Shown here: piece by piece, positions 57,001 through 64,000 of the stretch
Layout: each line of letters begins with the position of its first letter
Position numbering within the stretch: position 1 is the stretch's first letter
Translations under genes and position numbers: made by a program
The notes under the pieces: model-generated
Databases searched by the model: none
What the model was told of the DNA's origin: nothing
The model's input: the letters and a program-made list of their open reading frames with translations, nothing else
Assembly: GCA_947626345.1 (NCBI GenBank)
Contig: CANQSF010000010.1
Span: 1 to 64,000 of the forward strand
Direction: 5' to 3'
DNA length: 64,000 nucleotides
Origin: an uncultured Oscillospiraceae bacterium
GTDB lineage: Bacteria; Bacillota; Clostridia; Oscillospirales; Oscillospiraceae

Positions 57001-57816
57001 ATGGTAGGATGCCGCACGGACCTGGCCACCGAGGAGCTGCCCCAAAACGGAGGGGAGCTGCCCGGGGTGCGCAGCCGGCAGTATGAGCGGGACGGCTTCG
57101 CCGTCACCGACGTGGAGGTGCTGGATCAGCAGGGTTCAAATGTATTATGTAAACCAATTGGCCGGTATCTCACCGTGGATATGGAGAGCTTTTTTCGCCG
57201 GGAGGAGGATTCCTTCCCCCGGGCGGTGACGCTGCTGGCCGCCTGCATGGGGCAGCTGCTGCCCCTGGCCCCGGACGCCAGCATCCTGGTGGCCGGGCTG
57301 GGCAACAGCGCCATCACCCCGGACGCGGTGGGCCCGGAGGCCGCCGCCTCCACCCTGGCCACGCGGCACCTGAAGGCCCAGCTGCCGGACGATTTCGCCA
57401 TGTTTCGACCGGTGAGCGTCTGCTGCACCGGGGTATTGGGTACCACGGGCATGGAGAGCGCGGAGCTGCTCCGGGCCATCGCGGGTGCCGTCTCCCCCGC
57501 CGCCATCGTGGTGGTGGACGCCCTGGCGGCCCGGTCGTCGGAAAAGCTGTGCCGGACGGTGCAGCTGACCGACACGGGCATCATCCCCGGCTCCGGCGTG
57601 GGCAACGACCGGGCGGAGCTGAGCCGCGGCAACCTGGGCGTGCCGGTGCTGGCGGTGGGGGTGCCCACGGTGGTGGACGCCGGCGGCGGGCTCATCGTCA
57701 CCCCCCGGGAGATCGACAAGTACGTCAGAGACGCCGGCAAGCTCATCGCCTACGCGTTGAACATGCACTTTCACCCGGGCCTGTCGGTGTCGGACATCGA
57801 CATGTTCGTGGGGTGA
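57001..57816 (+). CDS. gpr: Germination (spore) protease GPR
   Basis: The 271-residue protein matches the A25 protease that degrades small acid-soluble spore proteins when spores germinate. Motifs: the N-terminal propeptide site CRTDLATEE, VAGLGNSAITPDAVGPEA, VVVDALAARS, PGSGVGNDRAELS and VPTVVDAGGGLIVTPREID. CGGGAGGGATCAGC sets the start at 57001. Its presence shows that the organism, or a recent ancestor, forms endospores. Confidence 0.96.
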   Translation: MVGCRTDLATEELPQNGGELPGVRSRQYERDGFAVTDVEVLDQQGSNVLCKPIGRYLTVDMESFFRREEDSFPRAVTLLAACMGQLLPLAPDASILVAGLGNSAITPDAVGPEAAASTLATRHLKAQLPDDFAMFRPVSVCCTGVLGTTGMESAELLRAIAGAVSPAAIVVVDALAARSSEKLCRTVQLTDTGIIPGSGVGNDRAELSRGNLGVPVLAVGVPTVVDAGGGLIVTPREIDKYVRDAGKLIAYALNMHFHPGLSVSDIDMFVG

Positions 57817-57867
57817 TCTGTCGTTTATGCGGCCCCTCCCATCGCCGCAGGGCGATACCATATCGGC

Positions 57868-57920
57868 GGCCCCCTTGTCAAAGGGGGCTGTCGAGCGAAG
57901 CGCTGACTGGGGGATCGTAA
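57868..57920. repeat. Dispersed intergenic repeat, copy 2
   Basis: GGCCCCCTTGTCAAAGGGGG, CTGTCGAGCG and AAGCGCTGACTGGGGGATCG match copies at 31424-31477 and 57955-58008. Confidence 0.75.
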
Positions 57921-57954
57921 CAGCCCCTCCGAGCGCCGCAGGCGCACTGCTTAT

Positions 57955-58008
57955 GGCCCCCTTGTCAAAGGGGGCTGGCGGCGCGAAGCGCTGACTGGGG
58001 GATTGTCT
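57955..58008. repeat. Dispersed intergenic repeat, copy 3
   Basis: GGCCCCCTTGTCAAAGGGGG, CTGGCGGCGCG and AAGCGCTGACTGGGGGATT. It lies 34 bases after copy 2 in the same orientation; the spacer has a GAGCGCCGCAGGCGC hairpin. Confidence 0.75.
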
Positions 58009-58034
58009 GCTGCGGCGAACTCCGCGAGGCTTGT

Positions 58035-58050
58035 TGTTTCACGTGAAACA
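58035..58050. promoter_or_regulatory. parS site 1
   Basis: TGTTTCACGTGAAACA is the perfect 16-base palindrome bound by ParB/Spo0J. It lies 94 bases upstream of parA, close to the expected replication origin. Confidence 0.95.
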
Positions 58051-58071
58051 TTGGCGCTGTCATATCGAAAA

Positions 58072-58087
58072 TGTTTCACGTGGAACA
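58072..58087. promoter_or_regulatory. parS site 2
   Basis: TGTTTCACGTGGAACA differs by one base from the perfect palindrome and is a known active variant. The two sites are 37 bases apart, centre to centre. Confidence 0.9.
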
Positions 58088-58143
58088 TTGCCAAACCATA
58101 GAATATCTGCTATAATTGCGGGGCATCACAAGGAGGACGGACT

Positions 58144-58911
58144 ATGGGCAGAGTCGTGTGCTTCGCAAATCAAAAGGGCGGCGTGGGCAAGACCACCACG
58201 TGCGTCAACCTGTGCGCCGCCGTGAAGGACAAGCACCGGAACATCCTGCTCATCGACGCGGACCCCCAGGGCAATGCCACCACCGGCATGGGGGTGGACA
58301 AGCACACCGGGGCCACGCTGTATGACGTGCTCATCCGGGGCGCGGCCATCCAAAGCGCCGTCGTCCAGACCCGATACGGGGACGTGGTGCCCGCCAACCT
58401 GGACCTGTCCGGCGCGGCGGTGGAGCTGGTGGACATACCGGACCGGGAGCTGGTGCTGAAAAAGGCCATCGCCCCCATCCGGGACCGATACGACTACATA
58501 TTCATCGACTGTCCCCCCTCTCTGGGGCTGCTGACGCTGAACGCCCTGGCCGCGGCGGACACGGTGCTCATCCCCATGCAGTGCGAGTTTTACGCCATGG
58601 AGGGCCTGACGGATCTGATGACCTCCATGCGGCTGACGAAAAACCGCTTCAACCCATCCCTGAAGATCGAGGGGATCGTGCTGACCATGTACGACCGGCG
58701 GCTCAGCTTCGCCTCCCAGGTGGCCCAGGAGGTGCAGCGGTACTTCGGCAAGGCGCTGTATAAGACCGTGGTGCCCCGGAACGTGCGCATCGCGGAGGCG
58801 CCCAGCCACGGCAAGCCGGTGAGCGCGTACAGCCGTCTGTCCCGGGGCGCGGAGGCATATGACTGCCTGGCCATCGAATTTTTCCGCCACAACCACACCA
58901 TAGACGTATAA
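58144..58911 (+). CDS. parA: Chromosome-partitioning ATPase ParA/Soj
   Basis: The 255-residue protein has the deviant Walker A motif (FANQKGGVGKTTTCVNLC), Walker A' (DADPQGNATTGMG) and Walker B (YIFIDCPPSLGLLTLNAL). It works with ParB on parS in origin segregation and in Bacilli also regulates DnaA. CAAGGAGGACGGACT precedes the ATG. parB follows after 10 bases. Confidence 0.96.
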   Translation: MGRVVCFANQKGGVGKTTTCVNLCAAVKDKHRNILLIDADPQGNATTGMGVDKHTGATLYDVLIRGAAIQSAVVQTRYGDVVPANLDLSGAAVELVDIPDRELVLKKAIAPIRDRYDYIFIDCPPSLGLLTLNALAAADTVLIPMQCEFYAMEGLTDLMTSMRLTKNRFNPSLKIEGIVLTMYDRRLSFASQVAQEVQRYFGKALYKTVVPRNVRIAEAPSHGKPVSAYSRLSRGAEAYDCLAIEFFRHNHTIDV

Positions 58912-58921
58912 GGAGGCGCGT

Positions 58922-59770
58922 ATGGCACCGAAAAAAGGCGTGGGCCTGGGCACCGGCCTGGGGGCCCTGTTCGGGGACGAGCCGGTCCAGCCGGCCCAAA
59001 CACTGCCCATCAGCAAGGTGGAGCCCCGATCCGGACAGCCCCGCACCCGCTTCGACGAGCCCGCCCTGCAGGAGCTGGCCGATTCCATCACCCGGCACGG
59101 GCTGCTCCAGCCCATCACCGTGCGGAAGCTGGACTCCGGCTATTATCAGATCATCGCCGGGGAGCGACGCTGGCGGGCGGCCCGGCTGGCGGGTCTGGCA
59201 GAGGTCCCGGTGCGGATCGTGGAGGCCGACGACAAGCAGGCACAGGAGCTGGCGCTGGTGGAGAACCTGCAGCGGGAGGACCTGAACCCCATGGAGGAGG
59301 CCCGGGGCTATCGGGCGCTAATGGAGGACTTCGGCCTGACCCAGGAAGCGGTGAGCCAGAGCGTGGGGCGCAGCCGTCCCGCCGTGGCCAACGCCCTGCG
59401 GCTGCTGACGCTGCCGGAGGAGCTGGCGAAATGGGTGGAAAAGGGCGATCTCTCCGCCGGCCACGCCCGGGCACTGCTGCCCATCGAGGACGAGGCGCTG
59501 CAACTGCAGGCGGCGAAGCAGGTGATGGAAAAGGGCCTGTCCGTGCGCCAGACCGAGGCGCTGGCCGCCAATCTGCTCAAAGCGCCCAAAAAGAGCCGTT
59601 CCGCGCCGGCGGTGGATTACGCCGCCCACGTCAGCGACCAGCTGGGACAGGCGCTGGGACGGAAGGTACATATCATCGACGGCCGGAAAAAAGGCCGCAT
59701 CGAACTGGAATATTACGGCGCCGACGACCGGGAGGCCCTGCTGCAGGCGCTGTTCACACTGAAAAAGTAG
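58922..59770 (+). CDS. parB: Chromosome-partitioning CTPase/DNA-binding protein ParB/Spo0J
   Basis: The 282-residue protein has the ParB N-terminal domain ([18 protein letters not shown], the CTP-binding [12 protein letters not shown] and [17 protein letters not shown]), the helix-turn-helix that reads parS ([24 protein letters not shown]) and a C-terminal dimer domain. The start is GKG-type typical: [16 protein letters not shown]. It binds the two parS sites about 850 bases upstream and spreads from them. Confidence 0.96.
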   Translation: MAPKKGVGLGTGLGALFGDEPVQPAQTLPISKVEPRSGQPRTRFDEPALQELADSITRHGLLQPITVRKLDSGYYQIIAGERRWRAARLAGLAEVPVRIVEADDKQAQELALVENLQREDLNPMEEARGYRALMEDFGLTQEAVSQSVGRSRPAVANALRLLTLPEELAKWVEKGDLSAGHARALLPIEDEALQLQAAKQVMEKGLSVRQTEALAANLLKAPKKSRSAPAVDYAAHVSDQLGQALGRKVHIIDGRKKGRIELEYYGADDREALLQALFTLKK

Positions 59771-59784
59771 AGAGGACGATCATT

Positions 59785-61089
59785 ATGCTGGACATCAGAT
59801 TCGTGCGGGAGAATCCCGACGCCGTCAAGGAGAACATCAAAAAGAAGTTCCAGGACCAGAAGCTGCCCCTGGTGGACGAGATCCTGGACCTGGACGTACA
59901 GCTGCGGGCCGCCAAGACCGAGGCCAACGACCTGCGTGCCAAGCGCAACGCTCTGTCCAAGCAGATCGGCATGCTCATGGGCCAGGCGAAAAAAGACCCC
60001 TCCAAAAAGGAGGAGGCGGAGGCCGTGAAGGCCCAGGTGGCCCAGCAGGCCGCCCGTCTGGCGGAGCTGGAGAAGCTGGAGCCGGAGCTGGAGAAAGCCC
60101 TGACCGAAAAGCTCATGGTCATCCCCAACATCATCGACCCCTCCGTGCCCATCGGCCCGGACGACAGCTGCAACGTGGAGCTGGCCCGGTTCGGCGAGCC
60201 GGTGACGCCGGATTTTGAGGTGCCCTACCACACCGACATCATGGAGCGGTTCAACGGCATCGACCTGGACGCCGCCCGGCGGGTGGCCGGCAACGGGTTC
60301 TATTATCTGAAGGGCGACATCGCCCGGCTCCACTCCGCCGTGCTGGCCTACGCCCGGGATTTCATGATCGACAAGGGCTTCGTGTACCACATCCCCCCCT
60401 TCATGATCCGCAGCGCGGTGGTGAACGGCGTCATGTCCTTCGCGGAGATGGACGCCATGATGTACAAGATCGAGGGGGAGGACCTGTACCTGATCGGCAC
60501 CAGCGAGCACTCCATGATCGGCTCCTTCATCGACCAGATCATCGACGAGGAGAGGCTGCCCATCACCTACACCAGCTATTCCCCCTGCTTCCGCAAGGAA
60601 AAGGGCGCCCACGGCATCGAGGAGCGGGGCGTGTACCGCATCCACCAGTTCGAGAAGCAGGAGATGATCGTGGTGTGCCGGCCCGAGGAGAGCATGGACT
60701 GGTACGAGAAGATGTGGCGCTACAGCGTGGAGCTGTTCCGGTCCATGGAGATCCCCGTGCGGCAGCTGGAGTGCTGCTCCGGCGACCTGGCGGACCTGAA
60801 GGTGAAGAGCTGCGACATCGAGGCCTGGAGCCCCCGGCAGCAGAAGTACTTCGAGGTCTGCTCCTGCTCCAACCTGGGCGACGCCCAGGCCCGCCGCCTG
60901 CGCATCCGGGTCCGGGGCGCGGACGGGAAGCTCTACCTGGCCCACACCCTGAACAACACCGTGGTGGCGCCGCCCCGGATGCTCATCGCCTTCCTGGAGA
61001 ACCATCTGCAGGCGGACGGCTCCGTCACCATCCCGGAGGTCCTGCGGCCCTATATGGGCGGGAAGGACCGGCTGATCCCCAGCAAATAA
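59785..61089 (+). CDS. serS: Seryl-tRNA synthetase
   Basis: The 434-residue class II synthetase has the N-terminal coiled coil (about residues 25-105) and the class motifs: motif 2 (CFRKEKGAHGIEERGVYRIHQFEKQEM), and motif 3 (NTVVAPPRMLIAFLENH). It charges tRNA-Ser. AGAGGACGATCATT precedes the ATG, 14 bases after parB. serS near the origin is common in this phylum. Confidence 0.97.
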   Translation: MLDIRFVRENPDAVKENIKKKFQDQKLPLVDEILDLDVQLRAAKTEANDLRAKRNALSKQIGMLMGQAKKDPSKKEEAEAVKAQVAQQAARLAELEKLEPELEKALTEKLMVIPNIIDPSVPIGPDDSCNVELARFGEPVTPDFEVPYHTDIMERFNGIDLDAARRVAGNGFYYLKGDIARLHSAVLAYARDFMIDKGFVYHIPPFMIRSAVVNGVMSFAEMDAMMYKIEGEDLYLIGTSEHSMIGSFIDQIIDEERLPITYTSYSPCFRKEKGAHGIEERGVYRIHQFEKQEMIVVCRPEESMDWYEKMWRYSVELFRSMEIPVRQLECCSGDLADLKVKSCDIEAWSPRQQKYFEVCSCSNLGDAQARRLRIRVRGADGKLYLAHTLNNTVVAPPRMLIAFLENHLQADGSVTIPEVLRPYMGGKDRLIPSK

Positions 61090-61104
61090 CACAATATATA
61101 GAGA

Positions 61105-61137
61105 CGAGGCCGTTCTCAGAGAACGGCCTCGTTTTTT
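61105..61137 (+). terminator. serS terminator
   Basis: CGAGGCCGTTCTC and GAACGGCCTCG pair around three bases and are followed by six T. Confidence 0.9.
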
Positions 61138-62362
61138 ATGCTCCCTCTCCAGGCTCGCCGGGACAAAGCCGGTCCAGCAGCTGGCGGCACTCCCTTCGGG
61201 TCCACACCGCCGGGCTCACCATCCGGGGATTGGCGATGGCCGCGGCCATGTCCGCGATCTCCGCCGCCTGGGTGGCGGTGACGCCCTCCAGCGTGTCCGG
61301 CAGGCCCATGCGGAAAGCCGCCGCCCGCAGCCGGGCGATCAGCGCCGCCGCCCGGGCGGACCGGTCCCCGTCCTCCTCCAGATCGGCCATCACCGCCAGG
61401 GAGGCCAGCCGCTCGTGGGCGGAAATACCATATTTTTCCAAAACAGCCGGCAGGATCGCGGCGCACGCCGGGGCGAACGCCATGCCGCAGACGGTCTGCG
61501 CCGCCCGGATCATGGCCCGGGCATACCCGCCCGCGCCGGTGCCGGAGGCCACCCGCCCGGCGATTCGGGAGGCGGCCAGCAGATCCGCCCTGTCCCGGGG
61601 GGTGCCGCCGGTGTTCCAGCAGGGCTCGAGACTGGCGAAAAACAGCTCCGTCCCCTGGGCGGCCCGGGTCATGGCGGCGCTATCCTTGGGCGAGGCGGCC
61701 AGAAAGGCCTCCACGCACCGGCACAGGCCGTTCATCCCCCCGTCCGCCACCTTCTCCCGGGGGGTATCCGCCAGCAGGTCCGGATCGGACACCGCCACCG
61801 CGGGCATCAGCGCCTCTCCCTCCAGGAAAAACACCGTCCCCCGGCCGTCGGTGACCGTGGCGCCGGCCATGGACTCGGCGCCGCTGCCAGCCGCCGTGGG
61901 CACCGCGATGACCGCGGGCACCCGCCGACGGGGCACCCGGCCGGCGCCGGCCATATCCAGGATGGTCCGTCCCTTGCTCTGGGTCCGGGCGGCGGCGGCC
62001 TTCACCAGGTCCAGCACCGCATCGTCCCCCACCGCGATGAGGCAGTCGCGCCCCTCGTCCCGGAAGGCCGCGGCGATCCGCTCGCCCTCCGCCGCCGTGG
62101 GCCGGGCGGGCAGATCGTCCAGCACCCGCAGGGGCACGTCGTTCTGCTCCAGGGCCTGGCGCAGCCGGAACCCGGCGGCGGCGCTGTCCGCGCCGACGAC
62201 CATCAGCGGCGCGCGGAGCTGACGGTCCCGCAGGAGCTGGCCCAGCGCGTAGATCGCTCCCGCGCCGGTCTCCAGCACCTGCTTGCGGGCAGGGCGCAGT
62301 CTTCCGCCCGCCCGCCGGACCGTCTGTATCGTCCGGCACAGGACCGTGGTCATCACGCCCAT
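61136..62362 (-). CDS. Iron-type (group III) alcohol dehydrogenase
   Basis: The 408-residue protein has the iron-alcohol-dehydrogenase layout: N-terminal NAD part (AIYALGQLLRDRQLRAPLMVVG), AVGDDAVLDLVKAAA, then AVPTAAGSGAESMAGATVTD. The C-terminal helical part holds metal-site positions (DGGMNGLCRCVEAFLA, and CGMAFAPACAAILPAVLEKYG). Two usual His ligands appear replaced (GMNGL where D-A-x-x-H-A-x-E is common; CGMAFAPA where H-G-x-x-N-A is common), so activity or metal use may differ. GGGAGGGAAGTCC sets the start. Substrate unknown. Confidence 0.8.
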   Translation of the reverse strand: MGVMTTVLCRTIQTVRRAGGRLRPARKQVLETGAGAIYALGQLLRDRQLRAPLMVVGADSAAAGFRLRQALEQNDVPLRVLDDLPARPTAAEGERIAAAFRDEGRDCLIAVGDDAVLDLVKAAAARTQSKGRTILDMAGAGRVPRRRVPAVIAVPTAAGSGAESMAGATVTDGRGTVFFLEGEALMPAVAVSDPDLLADTPREKVADGGMNGLCRCVEAFLAASPKDSAAMTRAAQGTELFFASLEPCWNTGGTPRDRADLLAASRIAGRVASGTGAGGYARAMIRAAQTVCGMAFAPACAAILPAVLEKYGISAHERLASLAVMADLEEDGDRSARAAALIARLRAAAFRMGLPDTLEGVTATQAAEIADMAAAIANPRMVSPAVWTRRECRQLLDRLCPGEPGEGA

Positions 62363-62545
62363 GGACTTCCCTCCCAAAAAATTGGAAATAACTTCAAGTT
62401 TTTTCTCATTATACCATGGCTTTTCCTTCTGCGCAAGGGGTCACCGATCCTTCGGCCGCCCGGATGGGCTTATGCGCGGTTTTTGGGGTGACAAATCGCG
62501 ATCATATTGTTATAATAAGGAAAAGCAAGTACGAGGTGATGCGCA

Positions 62546-63157
62546 ATGAAGCTGATCTGGCATGGCCACAGCTGCTTCGCCGTGCAGGCGGAGGGCTATA
62601 CGGTGGTCTTCGACCCCTATGAGGATGGAAAGGTCCCCGGCTGCGGGCCCCTGCGGCTGACCGCGGACGCGGTATACTGCTCCCACGAGCACGGCGACCA
62701 CAACGCCCGCCATCTGGTGACCCTCACCGGACGGGACTGCCCCCTCGCCGTGGAGACGGTGGCCGCCTATCACGACGACAAGCGGGGCCTTCTGCGAGGC
62801 AAAAACACCATCCACATCCTCTCCGCCGAGGGGCTGCGGGTGGCGCACATGGGCGATCTGGGCCACACGCTGAACCACCGGACCCTGGAGGCCATCGGCC
62901 AACTGGACGCGGTGCTGCTGCCCGTGGGCGGGTATTATACCATCGACGCCCGCACCGCCAACGCCGTGGCCCAGTCCCTGGGCGCGCGGGTGGTGATCCC
63001 CATGCATTACCGGCTGGGGGACATGGGCTTCGACGTGCTGGGCACGCTGGACGCCTTCACCGCCCTGCGCCGGGACGTGCGCCATTACGATACGAATACG
63101 CTGGAGCTGGGCCCGGACACTCCTGCACAGACGGCGGTGCTGACCTATGGAGAGTAA
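62546..63157 (+). CDS. Metallo-beta-lactamase-fold hydrolase (UPF0173-like)
   Basis: The 203-residue protein starts KLIWHGHSCFAVQAEGYTVVFDPY and has the metal motif CSHEHGDHN. Later come HMGDLGHTL, LLPVGGYYTID and VVIPMHYRLGDMGF, all typical of the small UPF0173/L-ascorbate-lactonase-like group. The substrate is unknown. GAGGTGATGCGCA precedes the ATG. Its last 11 bases overlap the ROK kinase gene. Confidence 0.88.
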   Translation: MKLIWHGHSCFAVQAEGYTVVFDPYEDGKVPGCGPLRLTADAVYCSHEHGDHNARHLVTLTGRDCPLAVETVAAYHDDKRGLLRGKNTIHILSAEGLRVAHMGDLGHTLNHRTLEAIGQLDAVLLPVGGYYTIDARTANAVAQSLGARVVIPMHYRLGDMGFDVLGTLDAFTALRRDVRHYDTNTLELGPDTPAQTAVLTYGE

Positions 63158-64000
63158 GCGGTATTACGGCGTGGACGTGGGCGGCACCACGGTGAAGATC
63201 GGCCTTTTCCAGGACGAACAGCTCCTGGAGAAGTGGAGCGTGCCCACGGATATATCCGACGGCGGCAGCCACATCATCCGGGACATCGTCCGCAGTCTGC
63301 CCGGTCCCGCCGACGGGGCGGCCATGGCGGTGCCCGGCGCGGTGCTGCCCGACGGGACGGTGAACCGGTGCGTGAACCTGAACTGGGGCGTGTGCCGGCC
63401 GGGGGACGAATTTGCCGCCCTCACCGGCATCCCCTGCCGGGTCCTGAACGACGCCAACGCCGCGGCCCTGGGCGAGCAGCGCCTGGGGGGCGGCCGGGGC
63501 CATGAGAGCGTGCTGTTCGTGGCGCTGGGCACCGGCGTGGGCGCCGGGGTGGTGCTGGACGGCCACGTCCGGGCCGGGACCCATGGGGCCGCCGGGGAGA
63601 TCGGCCACCTGTGCTGGGACCCCAGCGAGGCCGGCGCGCCCTGCACCTGCGGCCGCCGGGGGTGTCTGGAGCAGTACAGCAGCGCCACGGGCATCGTGCG
63701 GCTGGCCGTCCAGGCCGGCGTGACCGGTCTGAGCTGCAAGCAGATCCTTGACGGCGCCGCCGCCGGCGACCCGGTGCTGGAGGCGGTGGCGGACCAGGCC
63801 TTCGACGCGCTGGGCTGGGGCATCGCCGCGGCTGCGGCGGTGATCGACCCGGAGGCGGTGGTCCTGGGCGGCGGCGTGGCCCTGGCGGGGGAATACCTGC
63901 GGGCCAAGGTCCAGGCCGCCTTTGACCGGTTCGCCTTCCACGCCTGCCAGGGCACGCCCATCTATCTGGCCGCTCTGGGCAGCGACGCCGGGCTGATCGG
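63147..64000 (+). CDS. ROK-family sugar kinase, 3' end outside the window
   Basis: At least 284 residues are visible. The ATP loop (YYGVDVGGTTVKIGLF), the sugar-site motif (LNDANAAALGEQRLGGG), LGTGVGAGVVLDG and EIGHLCW are present. So is the ROK zinc motif CTCGRRGCLEQY near residue 165. These point to a glucokinase-like enzyme that phosphorylates glucose or a related sugar. It begins inside the end of the hydrolase gene (11-base overlap), so the two are translated together. Confidence 0.93.
   Translation, partial: MESKRYYGVDVGGTTVKIGLFQDEQLLEKWSVPTDISDGGSHIIRDIVRSLPGPADGAAMAVPGAVLPDGTVNRCVNLNWGVCRPGDEFAALTGIPCRVLNDANAAALGEQRLGGGRGHESVLFVALGTGVGAGVVLDGHVRAGTHGAAGEIGHLCWDPSEAGAPCTCGRRGCLEQYSSATGIVRLAVQAGVTGLSCKQILDGAAAGDPVLEAVADQAFDALGWGIAAAAAVIDPEAVVLGGGVALAGEYLRAKVQAAFDRFAFHACQGTPIYLAALGSDAGLI

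Overview
The window looks like a chromosome segment from a GC-rich, spore-forming, anaerobic member of the Bacillota, probably of the Oscillospiraceae type. The reasons are a germination protease gene (gpr), an origin-side parS-parA-parB-serS block, a SAM-I riboswitch before metK, a tetrahydrofolate riboswitch before an ECF folate transporter gene, and a small mobilizable element of the kind common in gut Clostridia. No rRNA, tRNA or CRISPR array was seen. Functions are read from motifs and family knowledge; no database search was possible.

Positions 1-23,658 (almost all minus strand) form one accessory system, the most interesting part of the window. It has an NHLP/NHLM-type peptide export set: a C39-peptidase ABC transporter, a second ABC transporter and a HlyD-like protein. 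Downstream are at least eleven genes for double-glycine leader peptides. Ten share a short acidic leader and one has a Nif11-type leader. The cores differ completely; seven carry the paired cysteines of small zinc ribbons. Among the precursors sit a secreted C39-like cysteine protease, a secreted Sel1-repeat protein and a condensation-domain-like acyltransferase. No lanthipeptide, YcaO or radical-SAM maturase is present. Upstream, apparently in one operon with the exporters, lies a partner-switching module: STAS protein, MATE transporter fused to a degenerate RsbW-like domain, GH3-type adenylating enzyme, SpoIIE phosphatase, RsbW-like kinase and a STAS-APH kinase fusion. An AgrC-like kinase, a LytTR regulator and a secreted M13 metallopeptidase follow. 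Two tandem 21-bp repeats, placed alike before the peptidase promoter and the regulator promoter, look like LytTR operators.

Positions 24,025-29,945 (plus strand) hold hicAB and a decayed mobilizable element: a truncated tyrosine recombinase, mobC, a MobP-type relaxase, two small accessory genes and a serine recombinase broken by a frameshift near its N-terminus.

Positions 30,000-43,800 are ordinary chromosome: a PflX-like radical SAM protein, a MATE pump, DUF523, an aldo/keto reductase, a TrmO-like methyltransferase, a collagen-like protein with a candidate sigma-K promoter, an M55 aminopeptidase, a GNAT protein, ahcY and riboswitch-controlled metK (together the methyl cycle), and the hibernation factor hpf.

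Positions 43,900-64,000 carry an envelope-stress block (DUF4349 lipoprotein, two divergent HtrA proteases, an ECF sigma factor with an RsgI/PepSY anti-sigma protein), the rpmG-secE-nusG-rplK-rplA operon, folT-ruvX, exported thioredoxin, VanY-like and transglutaminase-like proteins, rpsT, gpr, parAB beside two parS sites, serS, an iron-type alcohol dehydrogenase, a metallo-beta-lactamase-fold hydrolase and a ROK kinase cut by the window end.
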